A stretch of 64,000 bases of DNA. Source: Labilibaculum sp. Lineage in GTDB: Bacteria; Bacteroidota; Bacteroidia; Bacteroidales; Marinifilaceae. This document shows, in pieces, positions 29,199-38,031 of the stretch (positions are counted from its first letter, which is position 1; each line of letters opens with the position of its first letter). The stretch is from contig JAEINT010000002.1 in the NCBI GenBank assembly GCA_016342745.1, forward strand, positions 423,315 through 487,314, written 5' to 3'. Under the pieces are notes generated by a model, which was not told where the DNA came from, ran no database searches, and worked only from the letters and a program-made list of their open reading frames with translations. A program made the position numbers and the translations under genes.

Positions 29199-29861
29199 AT
29201 GAATATAAAAAATATAGCTATTGGCTCTATTCTGCTGATTGGTCTTTTAGGTGCATGTGAATCCGAATCTGAAAAACGCATAAGAATTGCTAAGCAAGAA
29301 CAGATCCGAATTGAGAAAGAACAAAAACTTGCAAAGGAGAAGCGTGATCGTGAGATTCATCTTGCTGAAGCTGCACGACAAAAAGCCATAAAAAAAGAGC
29401 AGGAGAGAAAAGAAAAAGCTATTTACGACAAATATATTAATAATTCACTTTGGACCGGTGCTACACCATACTCTAATTGTTTTGGCGGTAATGGATCTTG
29501 TAGCGGACGTGGATGTTCACAGATCAAAGTGAAAACGCCTTTTAATTCTGATGTATTAGTTACTATAAAGAAGAATAAACAGGTTTTTCGTCATGCCTAT
29601 ATCAAGGCTAATAGTAGTTTTACTTTTGATTTTCCCGATGGTACTTATCAGACTTTTTTCTATTACGGTAAAGGTTGGAATCCTAACAAAGTAATGAAGA
29701 GAAATTCAAATGGGATTGTAAAAGGTGGATTTATTGCGAATGAAGTATTTGGGAAAGATAGATCGCAGTTAATAGAAAATGGGATTCTAACATATGAGTT
29801 GATTTTACAGAAAAATGGGAACTTTACAACACAATCGAGTTCAAAGGAGGAGGCATTTTAA
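29199..29861 (+). CDS. lipoprotein with coiled-coil stalk and Cys-rich beta domain
   Basis: About 220 residues from the ATG at 29199 (an earlier in-frame start at 29184 overlaps the protease gene). The lipobox is LLGAC. A highly charged Glu/Lys/Arg helix (about 25-75) follows, then a C-terminal domain with a Cys-rich motif (YSNCFGG, GSCSGRGCSQIKV) and aromatic residues. It is likely anchored in the envelope with the C-terminal domain projected by the coiled coil. The stop and the next start overlap in TAATG. Confidence 0.6.
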   Translation: MNIKNIAIGSILLIGLLGACESESEKRIRIAKQEQIRIEKEQKLAKEKRDREIHLAEAARQKAIKKEQERKEKAIYDKYINNSLWTGATPYSNCFGGNGSCSGRGCSQIKVKTPFNSDVLVTIKKNKQVFRHAYIKANSSFTFDFPDGTYQTFFYYGKGWNPNKVMKRNSNGIVKGGFIANEVFGKDRSQLIENGILTYELILQKNGNFTTQSSSKEEAF

Positions 29862-30325
29862 TGAGGGAATTGTTAATGGTTTTATTTTTGTTTTTTGGTT
29901 TTTCTGCTAATGCGCAAAGTTTAAAAGGATATATCCTCGGTGAAAGTATTGGGAATAAGCCTTTGGAATCTTGGCAATCTGTAGGAGGTTTGCATGGTTA
30001 TTTAAAAATCAATACTCAAGAAGAGATTGTTATTGGATGTGAGTTTATTTACATGGTAAATATTGATGAAACTTCAACAGCTGAAATTGATAAGTGGATA
30101 CAGAATGTTGGAAACCATTATAACGTTAAATTATCAAAAGAACCAAGAGGTATTGAGAATGAATATCTGAATGTAATAGGCTGTAATTCTAATGTATATG
30201 TGTTTATTACTTTAACACAGTCCACAAATTCTAAGAATATTGAACTAAAGTTTGTGCTATTTTCAAGAGAGATACTAGATAAGTTACAGAATTCTCAGGA
30301 GAAAATTAATGAGTATGATTTCTAA
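29861..30325 (+). CDS. exported protein of unknown function
   Basis: A 154-residue protein with a clear Sec signal (LLMVLFLFFGFSANAQS). The mature part is mixed alpha/beta, with a conserved-looking GYILGESIGNKPL start, and is unrecognised. Its start overlaps the stop of the preceding lipoprotein by one base, so translation is coupled. It is the last gene that appears to belong to the vWA/tubulin/protease module. The next gene, an HNH endonuclease, starts 8 bp later and may be cotranscribed. Confidence 0.6.
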   Translation: MRELLMVLFLFFGFSANAQSLKGYILGESIGNKPLESWQSVGGLHGYLKINTQEEIVIGCEFIYMVNIDETSTAEIDKWIQNVGNHYNVKLSKEPRGIENEYLNVIGCNSNVYVFITLTQSTNSKNIELKFVLFSREILDKLQNSQEKINEYDF

Positions 30326-30333
30326 GCTGCTTA

Positions 30334-31317
30334 ATGATAAATTTGCCTGTATTGAAAGTACTGGAGGTGGTTATAAATAACATAGTAAATTTAAAAAGAG
30401 GCACAACCAAGTACGGTCCAGCCCCACACAAGCCAATTTTGCTATTGGCAGTAATCCATGCATTCGAAAAAGGTGAGATAATCAACAACTGGATTGAACC
30501 AACTGGAGAATTACTAGTTCATTTCCGTAATATATGGGATCAATTGGTCCTTACGCGACATACGCCAAATTTCTCATTGCCATTTTTCCATTTGAAGAAT
30601 GAAAAAGGGAAGTTTTGGGAACTCATTACTTTTCCAGGAATGAAATTACTGGTAACAAATAGTAACTCTATAAAAAGCTACAGAGCCTTGGTTGATTGTG
30701 TAGCTGCAGCCAAACTATCAGAAGAATTCTATGTGCAAGTAATGGATCCAGTTCAAAGAGAAGTATTGCGTCAAACAATTTTATTAACTTATTTCCCAAA
30801 TCAAGAGTTGAATGCAAGTAATGAATTAATAACTCAGGCCATTCAGAAAGAAATTCTTTTTGATCCAGCTCATAACTATGCAAGGAAAGTAAAACGAATA
30901 CTAAAAGAACAGCCTAAACAGGAAATCGAAGAAGAGCTGGTTATTAGAAGCACTACATTCAGAAAAGCCGTAAAACTAATCTACAATCAGCAATGTGCTA
31001 TTACCGGTCTTAAAATAGATTTTTCAGCTACTATGTCTATGGTTGACGCTTGTCATATTATCCCATTTGCCGATACTCATGATGATACCATAACAAATGG
31101 CATTGCAATGTCTCCAACAATGCATCGAGCTTTTGATAGAGGGATGCTTGCTATAACTGATGATTATACCATTTTAATTCATAAAAATGTTCGTGATTAT
31201 TCTCCGAGTAATGGTTTGATTGAATTTCAAAATCGGCCAATATTTCTCCCTGAAAATGAAAAGTTTTATCCTTCCATATCTCGCCTTAAAGAACATCGAC
31301 AGAAATTTTGTTTTTAG
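30334..31317 (+). CDS. HNH endonuclease (HNH_2 type), putative restriction enzyme
   Basis: A 327-residue cytosolic protein. The C-terminal HNH domain is clear: CAITG, then VDACHIIPFADTHDD, NGIAMSPTMHRAFDRGM, with the catalytic His in the DACHI segment. The N-terminal 200 residues (RGTTKYGPAPHKPILLLAVI...) match the part that usually precedes HNH_2 in stand-alone putative restriction endonucleases. Such enzymes often cleave modified DNA; that is family knowledge, not visible here. It starts 8 bp after the tubulin-module genes. The 31318-31528 gap holds no gene. Confidence 0.8.
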   Translation: MINLPVLKVLEVVINNIVNLKRGTTKYGPAPHKPILLLAVIHAFEKGEIINNWIEPTGELLVHFRNIWDQLVLTRHTPNFSLPFFHLKNEKGKFWELITFPGMKLLVTNSNSIKSYRALVDCVAAAKLSEEFYVQVMDPVQREVLRQTILLTYFPNQELNASNELITQAIQKEILFDPAHNYARKVKRILKEQPKQEIEEELVIRSTTFRKAVKLIYNQQCAITGLKIDFSATMSMVDACHIIPFADTHDDTITNGIAMSPTMHRAFDRGMLAITDDYTILIHKNVRDYSPSNGLIEFQNRPIFLPENEKFYPSISRLKEHRQKFCF

Positions 31318-31528
31318 ATGCTAATAGGTCTAATTAATCATCCAATAATGAATTGCCAGCTTTATCATACTTTATGGTAAGGTTTAATTAAATGGTGGAT
31401 ATGTTGTTACTGTAATTTTGATATTATTGCATTTTAAGTAAATTGATTAAGTGATCATTCTATTTGAGGAAATTGTCTGAAACACTGGAGATGTTTTCGA
31501 ATAGATGCTTTGTTAGATTGTGTTATTA

Positions 31529-32245
31529 TTATGGAGTTGTTGTTAGAGTTAGCGTTACTACACCTTTTTCATCAATCACCTTTTTGTTTCCAGATAAGTC
31601 TTCAACTAAGGCGAATCCATTATAAAAAGGTTCGATCATTAAATACCTCTCTTGATAAATGTTATTTCCCAATTTATCGATATGAAACCATCCAATGTTA
31701 TCTTTGGCTGTTGCAAAATTCTTATGAAATACTCCTAAATCTTTATATAAATGGCCATTTAAATCTTTCCCGTTTAAGTCTATATGCTTAAAGTATCCAT
31801 TCTGTAAACGGACACATGCATATGAATCTTTAAAGTCTCCCGCGTAAGAATAAAGATCTGAATAAATCTTGTTGCCTTTTTTATCAATGTGAAAATAATT
31901 GTCACTAGAATCTCGTACTGTACAAACATCTTCTTGATAATTACCACTCCATTTATAATTTTGTTCGTAGACCCTTATACTTTTTGTGTCTATATGAAAC
32001 CAATTGTTCGAAGAATCAATAACTGCAGCTATTCCATAATAGTATCCAAAACACCTTTTGTATCTTTCTGAATAGAGAGGGGAGCCATCGGTTTTTATAT
32101 GATACCAGCCTGTTTCATCACAAACAGGTGCAAGTCCAGGTTCGTGAAACTTTAAAGCTTCAATAAAAGATTTGTTATAGATGTTTTTTTCATTAATAGT
32201 AAATATCTTACCATTATCATCAAGTATAATCTCTTTATAATCCAT
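31529..32245 (-). CDS. WG-repeat-like protein
   Basis: A 238-residue soluble protein built from about six repeats of roughly 30 residues. Each has a Gly/Asn-Trp/Tyr-Phe/Tyr-His-Ile-Asp element (GWYHIK, NWFHID, NYFHID, GYFKHID, GWFHID) followed by an IY...RY segment, as in WG/beta-propeller-type repeats. It has no signal peptide. Its start overlaps the O-methyltransferase stop, and it is the last gene of the five-gene minus-strand cluster. It may be a binding scaffold or the substrate of the upstream modifying enzymes; neither is shown. Confidence 0.6.
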   Translation of the reverse strand: MDYKEIILDDNGKIFTINEKNIYNKSFIEALKFHEPGLAPVCDETGWYHIKTDGSPLYSERYKRCFGYYYGIAAVIDSSNNWFHIDTKSIRVYEQNYKWSGNYQEDVCTVRDSSDNYFHIDKKGNKIYSDLYSYAGDFKDSYACVRLQNGYFKHIDLNGKDLNGHLYKDLGVFHKNFATAKDNIGWFHIDKLGNNIYQERYLMIEPFYNGFALVEDLSGNKKVIDEKGVVTLTLTTTP

Positions 32246-33221
32246 ATTGTTTTTTGGCTATCAGTAAATGTTGATTTGAGTTTATTCGTTTTGTTTCTAC
32301 AATCTTAAATTCAGCTTTTCCTAAAAGTTTTTTATACTCAGTTAAACTGCGTTCAAAACTTTTTGTGACAAGATGCATGTTAAGGGATAGTAAACTTGCC
32401 TTATTGTCAATCTGATCAGTTAAATTCTCAACTAAATAAAGAGTGCCATTTGAAGGAATAGCCTTGTGACAATTTTTTAAAATATCTAAGGCTTTTTCAT
32501 CGTCCCAATCATGAATTACCCTACTCATGATTATGGCTTCTGCCACAGCTGGTATTGATTTGAAGAAATCCCCAAAGAATGCTGAAAAATGATCTTCTTT
32601 AATAAAGTTTGAAAGTTCGGGTTTATCGAATAAAAAAGATTCAACATGAGGGTTGGCATTTGCAATGTTTTGGATAAGTGTACCCAAGCTTCCTCCAACA
32701 TCCATGATGCTTTTATGAATGGAGAAATCATGAGCTTTTGTAATTGTTGAATAATCATCTCTGGCATATTCGTTCATAGCTTTATGATATTCGTGCAGTT
32801 TTTCAGGCTTATCTCTTAAATAATTGAAAAATGATTTTCCATATAGATATTCGAATGCAGATTCTCCTGTTGTTAGGGTATGCGGCAGTTGTTGCCACGA
32901 AAACAAATGTTCTTCTCCCCAAAGCATACAGGCATATTTTAGACTGCTTGAGTGTTTTTCGGTTAATAATGAGCCTTTATTAGTCAAAGCATAATAATGT
33001 GCCTTATTTTTTGTGAGATATGATCTTTCAACTAAAAAATTAAGTAAGTATTTTGTTATACTTATTTTTGAATTTGTTTTATGGCAAATTGATTCAATCG
33101 TAGCCTCTTGTTCTTCTATGATGTCAAAAAGATTTATTTTGCATGCTGATTGAATAGCCAAATAAGACCAGTAACCAGTGAATTCATTTTTTAGCTCGTT
33201 TTTAAGAGTATTTATTGGCAT
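32235..33221 (-). CDS. SAM-dependent O-methyltransferase (family 2)
   Basis: About 328 residues from the ATG at 33221. This start is preferred over 33311, which would overlap the upstream gene by 100 bp. The N-terminal winged-helix dimerisation domain begins near KNEFTGYWSYLAIQSACKIN. The SAM-binding motif is IMDVGGSLGTLI, and MSRVIHDWDDEKALDIL carries the catalytic-type His. Family members methylate hydroxyls on small molecules in natural-product pathways. It overlaps the phosphatase fusion by 10 bp and the WG-repeat gene by 11 bp, so these three are coupled. Confidence 0.82.
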   Translation of the reverse strand: MPINTLKNELKNEFTGYWSYLAIQSACKINLFDIIEEQEATIESICHKTNSKISITKYLLNFLVERSYLTKNKAHYYALTNKGSLLTEKHSSSLKYACMLWGEEHLFSWQQLPHTLTTGESAFEYLYGKSFFNYLRDKPEKLHEYHKAMNEYARDDYSTITKAHDFSIHKSIMDVGGSLGTLIQNIANANPHVESFLFDKPELSNFIKEDHFSAFFGDFFKSIPAVAEAIIMSRVIHDWDDEKALDILKNCHKAIPSNGTLYLVENLTDQIDNKASLLSLNMHLVTKSFERSLTEYKKLLGKAEFKIVETKRINSNQHLLIAKKQYGL

Positions 33222-34657
33222 AGTTGCATTTTTAAAGTAGTTATTTCGTACATGCTCAACCCACAAGATAAAAGATAAGGGATCACTCCATTTACTCGCT
33301 CTATTTCGCATAGTAAAATATTGATTTTATCGATTGATGTATCCATGTTACTGGCTAGGTAATCTTTTTCTATCACTTTGATTTCTTCTTCAAGTAATAA
33401 GTGAATTAAAGCTACAATTATTCCTGTACGATCCTTTCCAGCATGACAATGAATTAATATGCCATTTTTAGATTTTAATATAGTTTGAAAAACGTTTTTG
33501 ATTTCATTTTTGCAGGCGAGAACAAAATATCTGTATGCAATTTCTGCATTAGTACCTATATGCTTGGATTTATCAGCTTTAAACCACTCTGGTTGGTTCC
33601 ATGGGTCGAATGGGATATTAAAATAGCTTATATCATCTGTCACCTCACTTTTATATGGGATTTTATCTGCTTCGCTTTCGGCTCGTAAGTCAATAATGGT
33701 TTCAATATTATTTTTTACTAACAATGCTTTAGATGTATTTATGTCTGAGAATAATGAGAGACTAGAACTTCGGTATATATTGTTCTTTGCAGTTTTTGAG
33801 GTATGTGTGCTGATATCTCGAAAATTCCAGAAATAATCTCGATCATAAATAAGTTCACATGCCGTTTTTATTTTGTTAGAATTAATAGGTAAATTATATA
33901 GTGTTTCGTAAAAGTAATCAAGTAGTATTCTTTTTTGTGAATTTCCTTTAGTTAAATCAAAGCTTGCACCAAGCTTATAAAAATCTTGTAAGTTTTCTTC
34001 CGGAATACAATTTGTGGTGAAATTTCTAGGTGTATAATTGTATTGCTTATTGCCAGAAATTATATGTTTTAATTGGATTAAGTATTGTAATGCAATATTA
34101 TAGTTGAAATAATATCGATATGCATCACTTTTAGCATGAAGTCTAGAGCAATTTTCAAAAGCATTAATAAATTCGTCTATATAAAATTGAGGATTCATAT
34201 TCGATATTGGATCATTCTTCTCTGTTATCTCTTTTAAATGAGATAGTAAAAGACCTGTTTTATCGAATAATATAGAATCGGTAATTTTATCTGGAGGTAT
34301 TTCTGAATAAGTATAATTTCGGCAAAATCGCTTTTCATTTATATCGTTAAAGCAGAGTAAGTCTACTTTTAATCCATTCTCAAGCAATAGTACTAAAGTG
34401 TTTTTTTGCTTAATTTCCATAATGTAAACTATGGCGCTGTACCCTTGTAGCTCCTGTTTTAATTCAGCTAGTGTGCTACTCTCTCTTACAAAAAGGGCAA
34501 TATCAATATCCGATTGATAGTTCTCTTCGTCGCGTGCAAAAGAACCAAACAATACAGCACCTTTAATGAATGTCTTGCTTTGTAAAAATGATCGAATGAG
34601 ATTTAAATCTTTATTTTTGGAGCTTATAATGGCTTCCTCATAGCACATGTCTTGCAT
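33212..34657 (-). CDS. nucleotidyltransferase-tyrosine phosphatase fusion
   Basis: A 481-residue two-domain protein. Residues about 20-115 form a pol-beta/MNT-type nucleotidyltransferase: G38-S39 then D50-x-D52 (SDIDIALF), with a third acidic residue in KVDLLCF. A helical linker follows to about residue 280. Residues about 285-481 form a tyrosine-phosphatase domain with the C(x)5R loop HCHAGKDRTG (Cys404, Arg410). I know of no standard family with this fusion. It overlaps the radical SAM gene by 34 bp. Addition and removal of a nucleotide or phosphate group on the pathway product or on a protein is conceivable. Confidence 0.75.
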   Translation of the reverse strand: MQDMCYEEAIISSKNKDLNLIRSFLQSKTFIKGAVLFGSFARDEENYQSDIDIALFVRESSTLAELKQELQGYSAIVYIMEIKQKNTLVLLLENGLKVDLLCFNDINEKRFCRNYTYSEIPPDKITDSILFDKTGLLLSHLKEITEKNDPISNMNPQFYIDEFINAFENCSRLHAKSDAYRYYFNYNIALQYLIQLKHIISGNKQYNYTPRNFTTNCIPEENLQDFYKLGASFDLTKGNSQKRILLDYFYETLYNLPINSNKIKTACELIYDRDYFWNFRDISTHTSKTAKNNIYRSSSLSLFSDINTSKALLVKNNIETIIDLRAESEADKIPYKSEVTDDISYFNIPFDPWNQPEWFKADKSKHIGTNAEIAYRYFVLACKNEIKNVFQTILKSKNGILIHCHAGKDRTGIIVALIHLLLEEEIKVIEKDYLASNMDTSIDKINILLCEIERVNGVIPYLLSCGLSMYEITTLKMQLCQ

Positions 34658-35649
34658 AATGATTTTGTTTTGTAATTGTTTAACAGATCTAAATACTTCT
34701 CGCTATTTATAATTTTATTCAGGCCTAAGGTTTTTGCATTTCCAAAATCTCCTAAGCTTTGTCTTAGTTCATCAGGGGCACAGCACGGGGAATATTTTCC
34801 TGTCGCAGATACCCATATTTCTTTACCAAGAAAAGGGCAATGGTAGGCTTCAGGTATTAGGGATTTTTTATCTGTATTTATTGCCGTAATATTTTCCAAT
34901 TTAGGTGTATGGAATCCATTTTCTTTTAATTCTTGAATTTTATCATGCGCTTGTTTCACATAGGTGTTCCAGATCGAAATATTTTCAGGGTTGTATAAAA
35001 AGGATTCTTCCTTAATTTCTTCGAAATGCGTCCATAATTGATGGCCTTTAACTCTGTCTATACCAAGTTTACTAGCCATTTCAATTATAGCAGTTAGCTC
35101 GTGCATATTAGATTTCATAAATGTTAGTTGAAATGTGATACTGCTGTATTGACCTGTTGCAGTAAAATATTCATTTCTTTTTTTTATAAATGTTTCTATG
35201 TTATAGAGCTGTTGCTCAAAATTGATATTACACATGATCTTTTCAGATACAGACTTACTCGATCCGTTTATCGAAATTTTAACATCGCTTAGTATTGGCA
35301 ATAAAATCTCTGCCCAATGATCAACACCATGTATAGGGAAGGTGCCATTTGTAGTAAGGTTTAATTTGATACCATTGTTTTTACATCCCTTTATTATTTC
35401 ATTAAAATGTTTATATAATAAAGGTTCTCCCATTGTTGATGGAATGATTTCATTTACACCCAGTAGTTTGGCATCTGCTATAATATTTTTAATCCATTCT
35501 TTAGGCATTACTCTTCTTAGGGTTCCTTTATCCTCAAGAAGTTTTTTCTTGAAAGTGCTGTATTTACTATGTTCTTCACACATTATGCAATTTAAGTTGC
35601 AGTCCTCTGGATTTGTATCTAGAGTTATTCTTTTTAGTTTCTGCATCAT
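34624..35649 (-). CDS. radical SAM protein with SPASM-like cysteines
   Basis: A 341-residue cytosolic protein. C17-x3-C21-x2-C24 (CNLNCIMC) binds the radical-SAM 4Fe-4S cluster, and STMGEPLLYKHF carries the GEP-like SAM motif. C-terminal cysteines (YHCPF, SPCCAPDE, SLCKTCAMR) form an auxiliary SPASM-like cluster site. SPASM enzymes typically modify peptides or small molecules. No precursor peptide is visible nearby. It lies 18 bp after the glycosyltransferase gene and overlaps the next gene. Confidence 0.85.
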   Translation of the reverse strand: MMQKLKRITLDTNPEDCNLNCIMCEEHSKYSTFKKKLLEDKGTLRRVMPKEWIKNIIADAKLLGVNEIIPSTMGEPLLYKHFNEIIKGCKNNGIKLNLTTNGTFPIHGVDHWAEILLPILSDVKISINGSSKSVSEKIMCNINFEQQLYNIETFIKKRNEYFTATGQYSSITFQLTFMKSNMHELTAIIEMASKLGIDRVKGHQLWTHFEEIKEESFLYNPENISIWNTYVKQAHDKIQELKENGFHTPKLENITAINTDKKSLIPEAYHCPFLGKEIWVSATGKYSPCCAPDELRQSLGDFGNAKTLGLNKIINSEKYLDLLNNYKTKSLCKTCAMRKPL

Positions 35650-35667
35650 ATTCTTTATCAGTTTATT

Positions 35668-36966
35668 CTATAGTGTTTGGCAATGTGAATATTCACTTAC
35701 TTTTGAGTAAATATTTTCTAATTCAATACAATGAGTGTCAATAGAAGGAACTTTTTGGTCTTCAGAATATAAATAGGCACGCTCTCCAAGTTCTCTCATC
35801 AAATCTTGATTCTCTATAGCAAACTGCATTTGTTTTGATAAAGCATCAGCATTACGATGTTTAAATAATAAACCATTTTCTAAATGTGAAACATACTCTC
35901 TCATGCCACCAAAATCAGCTGTAATTACGGGGACTTCACAGGCTTGTGCTTCATGTATTACCAATGGTGAATTCTCCCCCCATATAGAAGGAATAACAAT
36001 GACATCAACTTCTGAGAATACTTCCGAGACAAGATTTTTATTATTGTATTCACCTAGGAACTCAATCTCGTTTGTACAGTTTTTTGCCAATTCCCTTAAG
36101 GTTTTAGTAGTTTGTCCTATCGTACGACCAAATATTTTAAGTTTTACATTTTCGTTAATTTGTGAAAAAGCCTCAATTAATAGATTCAACCCTTTTGATG
36201 GAATATGGGTTCCAATATATCCAAAAGTATATTCTGTTGTATTCTTTTTGCGTTTGCTTGCATCGAGATAATGCGTTGGGAAACCGTAGTCTAAATACCT
36301 AATTTTTTCTTGTGGAATTTCAAAATCATTAATAAAACGATTCATAAGGTATTTCGAAGGAGCGATAAAGAAATCTGTTTTATTACAGATGCTTTTTGTT
36401 TCTTTCATTCTTCGATTGATCCAATTTTTCCAATAGTTTAAGTCTTCATAAAAATAGTCTCCAGTTCCTGAAAAGTATCTATTGTAACAATTTAGGGCGC
36501 ATTGCTCATCATTTTGTTTCTCACATAAGGTAAAGGGTGTTTCTTTTCCAAAACCAACCTGTAAAAATTGACCTCTAGGGCACATTAACCAGAAATCGTG
36601 TAAAGTGTAGATGATTGGAATGTTATGTTTTTTTAGGATGTCTATTATTCCTGTTGATAAATGATTTAGATGTCCAATGTGCGCTACGTCAGGTTTTAAA
36701 GTTAAAAGTAAGGATTCAAAATTTAGATCAAGGGTTTTATGACGGTAACCATCTTTTCCCCTTGGAATATTGACTTGATATTTAGAAAAGTTTTTATTGA
36801 TTATTGTTTTAAGAATTTCAAAATCAGGCATGTATTCGTTTTCTATTCTTGTAAACAAACTCACTTTATTTGTTTTTGATAATTCTTCGACTATAGATTG
36901 AGTGTAAACTTCAGAACCCGCATTGTACTCTTGAGGGTATCCATGTATTATTTTTAGAATATGCAT
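35668..36966 (-). CDS. glycosyltransferase family 4
   Basis: A 432-residue GT-B glycosyltransferase. The N-terminal HGYPQEYNAGSEVYTQS loop binds acceptor or donor. TLHDFWLMCPRGQFL is characteristic of a GT4 subgroup, and the C-terminal lobe has FGYIGTHIPSKGLNLLIEAF and the nucleotide-sugar motif ENSPLVIHEAQACEVPV. It is the first gene of the minus-strand cluster, divergent from the AAA+ regulator across a 147-bp intergenic region. It would add a sugar to the product the neighbours modify. Confidence 0.85.
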   Translation of the reverse strand: MHILKIIHGYPQEYNAGSEVYTQSIVEELSKTNKVSLFTRIENEYMPDFEILKTIINKNFSKYQVNIPRGKDGYRHKTLDLNFESLLLTLKPDVAHIGHLNHLSTGIIDILKKHNIPIIYTLHDFWLMCPRGQFLQVGFGKETPFTLCEKQNDEQCALNCYNRYFSGTGDYFYEDLNYWKNWINRRMKETKSICNKTDFFIAPSKYLMNRFINDFEIPQEKIRYLDYGFPTHYLDASKRKKNTTEYTFGYIGTHIPSKGLNLLIEAFSQINENVKLKIFGRTIGQTTKTLRELAKNCTNEIEFLGEYNNKNLVSEVFSEVDVIVIPSIWGENSPLVIHEAQACEVPVITADFGGMREYVSHLENGLLFKHRNADALSKQMQFAIENQDLMRELGERAYLYSEDQKVPSIDTHCIELENIYSKVSEYSHCQTL

Positions 36967-37011
36967 TTTGATTTAGCTATTGTTATTTATTCTTCACTTT
37001 ATTTGAGGTAA

Positions 37012-37093
37012 ACGTAGTTATTATTATAATTTATAAAGTGAAACACGTGATTTTAACGCGTATTTTACGTAGATTTACGTATGTTTTGAACGT
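37012..37093. promoter_or_regulatory. helically phased ACGT-core site array
   Basis: Between the divergent glycosyltransferase and AAA+ genes, ACGT-type cores start at 37012, 37045, 37056 (ACGC), 37067, 37077 and 37090. The inner ones are spaced 11, 11, 10 and 13 bp, about one helical turn, so they lie on one DNA face. The array ends about 20 bp before the AAA+ start. It is probably the operator for that regulator or for the divergent cluster. Confidence 0.5.
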
Positions 37094-37113
37094 GTTTGAT
37101 TAATTTAAGTTAG

Positions 37114-38031
37114 ATGGAACGAAAAAAATCGGTAGAGTTGCTGGAGTCGTACTTGAAAAATAAAGGTCGTTTTTCAGTCTTGTTGTATGGAGATAGGGGA
37201 ACGGGAAAATCATTTGCACTTGAGGAACTGCAAAGAAAAATCATGAAATCTAATTTAAAAGATCCTAATTCTTTTTGCTTAGGAGGAATAGTAACAAAAA
37301 ATGCTTATTTAATAGATTCAACCATTGAATTTTGGAATGATACTCTTCAGGAAGCTGACGGTAAAATTCTAGTTATCGAGGATGTTGAAGATTTGTCCAG
37401 ACGAAATCAAGAGTTGTTATTGCAAATTCTGTCCACTAAGGATGGTAAGTTTGGCTTAAATGAAAAGACATACCGTTTTAGGCCCGTATTTATATCATGT
37501 TATTCTCTAGATTTATTGAAAGAAAAATTAGAGAATAAATTTTTTGATAGAATTGCTCAATTAATGGTTAAATTTCCTTCTTTTAGCGAATGCCAGTCTA
37601 CTATTTGGGATGATTTTAAAAATACATGGAATAAAATGCAATTCCCAGATGCTAATAAATTGCCTAATTCAGAATTAAAAGAATGGTTGGAAGAATCTGC
37701 ATGTGATGTTCTAAGGGGTAACTTTAGAGATTTAGATAAGATTGTAATCAATTGGCATAATCACAGGATGTTGAAAACGGAAGAAAAAGATATCTTAGAA
37801 ATTATTAAAAGTGGCTTTAAAGAAGACCTATCGTATCCAAAATATAATGAAGATCGTAGTAATGTCTTTGCATTTTCAAGAGAGTATAAAGGTACGGGAG
37901 TAGCTGAGCGTAAATTTAAGTACGCTTATAAACTTTGGTTAACTAAAGAATTTGGCTCATTGAAAGAAGGTTGTAAGAAAATGAGGCTTAGTCATAGAAC
38001 AGTTGAAGGGTGGGGAAAGAATTTTGAATAA
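37114..38031 (+). CDS. AAA+ ATPase with C-terminal Fis-type HTH, sigma-54-activator-like
   Basis: A 305-residue protein. Walker A is GDRGTGKS (26-33) and Walker B is ILVIEDVEDL. The DRIAQLMVKFPSF and LRGNFRDLDKIVINW segments resemble the sensor regions of NtrC-type activators. The C-terminus (FGSLKEGCKKMRLSHRTVEGWGKNF) fits a Fis-like helix-turn-helix. I see no GAFTGA loop, so it may not contact sigma-54. It has no N-terminal receiver or sensor domain. It follows a phased ACGT array that it may itself bind. Confidence 0.65.
   Translation: MERKKSVELLESYLKNKGRFSVLLYGDRGTGKSFALEELQRKIMKSNLKDPNSFCLGGIVTKNAYLIDSTIEFWNDTLQEADGKILVIEDVEDLSRRNQELLLQILSTKDGKFGLNEKTYRFRPVFISCYSLDLLKEKLENKFFDRIAQLMVKFPSFSECQSTIWDDFKNTWNKMQFPDANKLPNSELKEWLEESACDVLRGNFRDLDKIVINWHNHRMLKTEEKDILEIIKSGFKEDLSYPKYNEDRSNVFAFSREYKGTGVAERKFKYAYKLWLTKEFGSLKEGCKKMRLSHRTVEGWGKNFE

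Noticed and set aside
31510..31791. 93-residue plus-strand frame at the end of the HNH gene region
   Set aside because: It is antisense to the WG-repeat gene and has no family resemblance.
36967..37113. Sigma-54 promoter for the AAA+ regulator or its divergent neighbour
   Set aside because: I do not see the TGGCAC-N5-TTGCA pattern; the region is dominated by ACGT cores.
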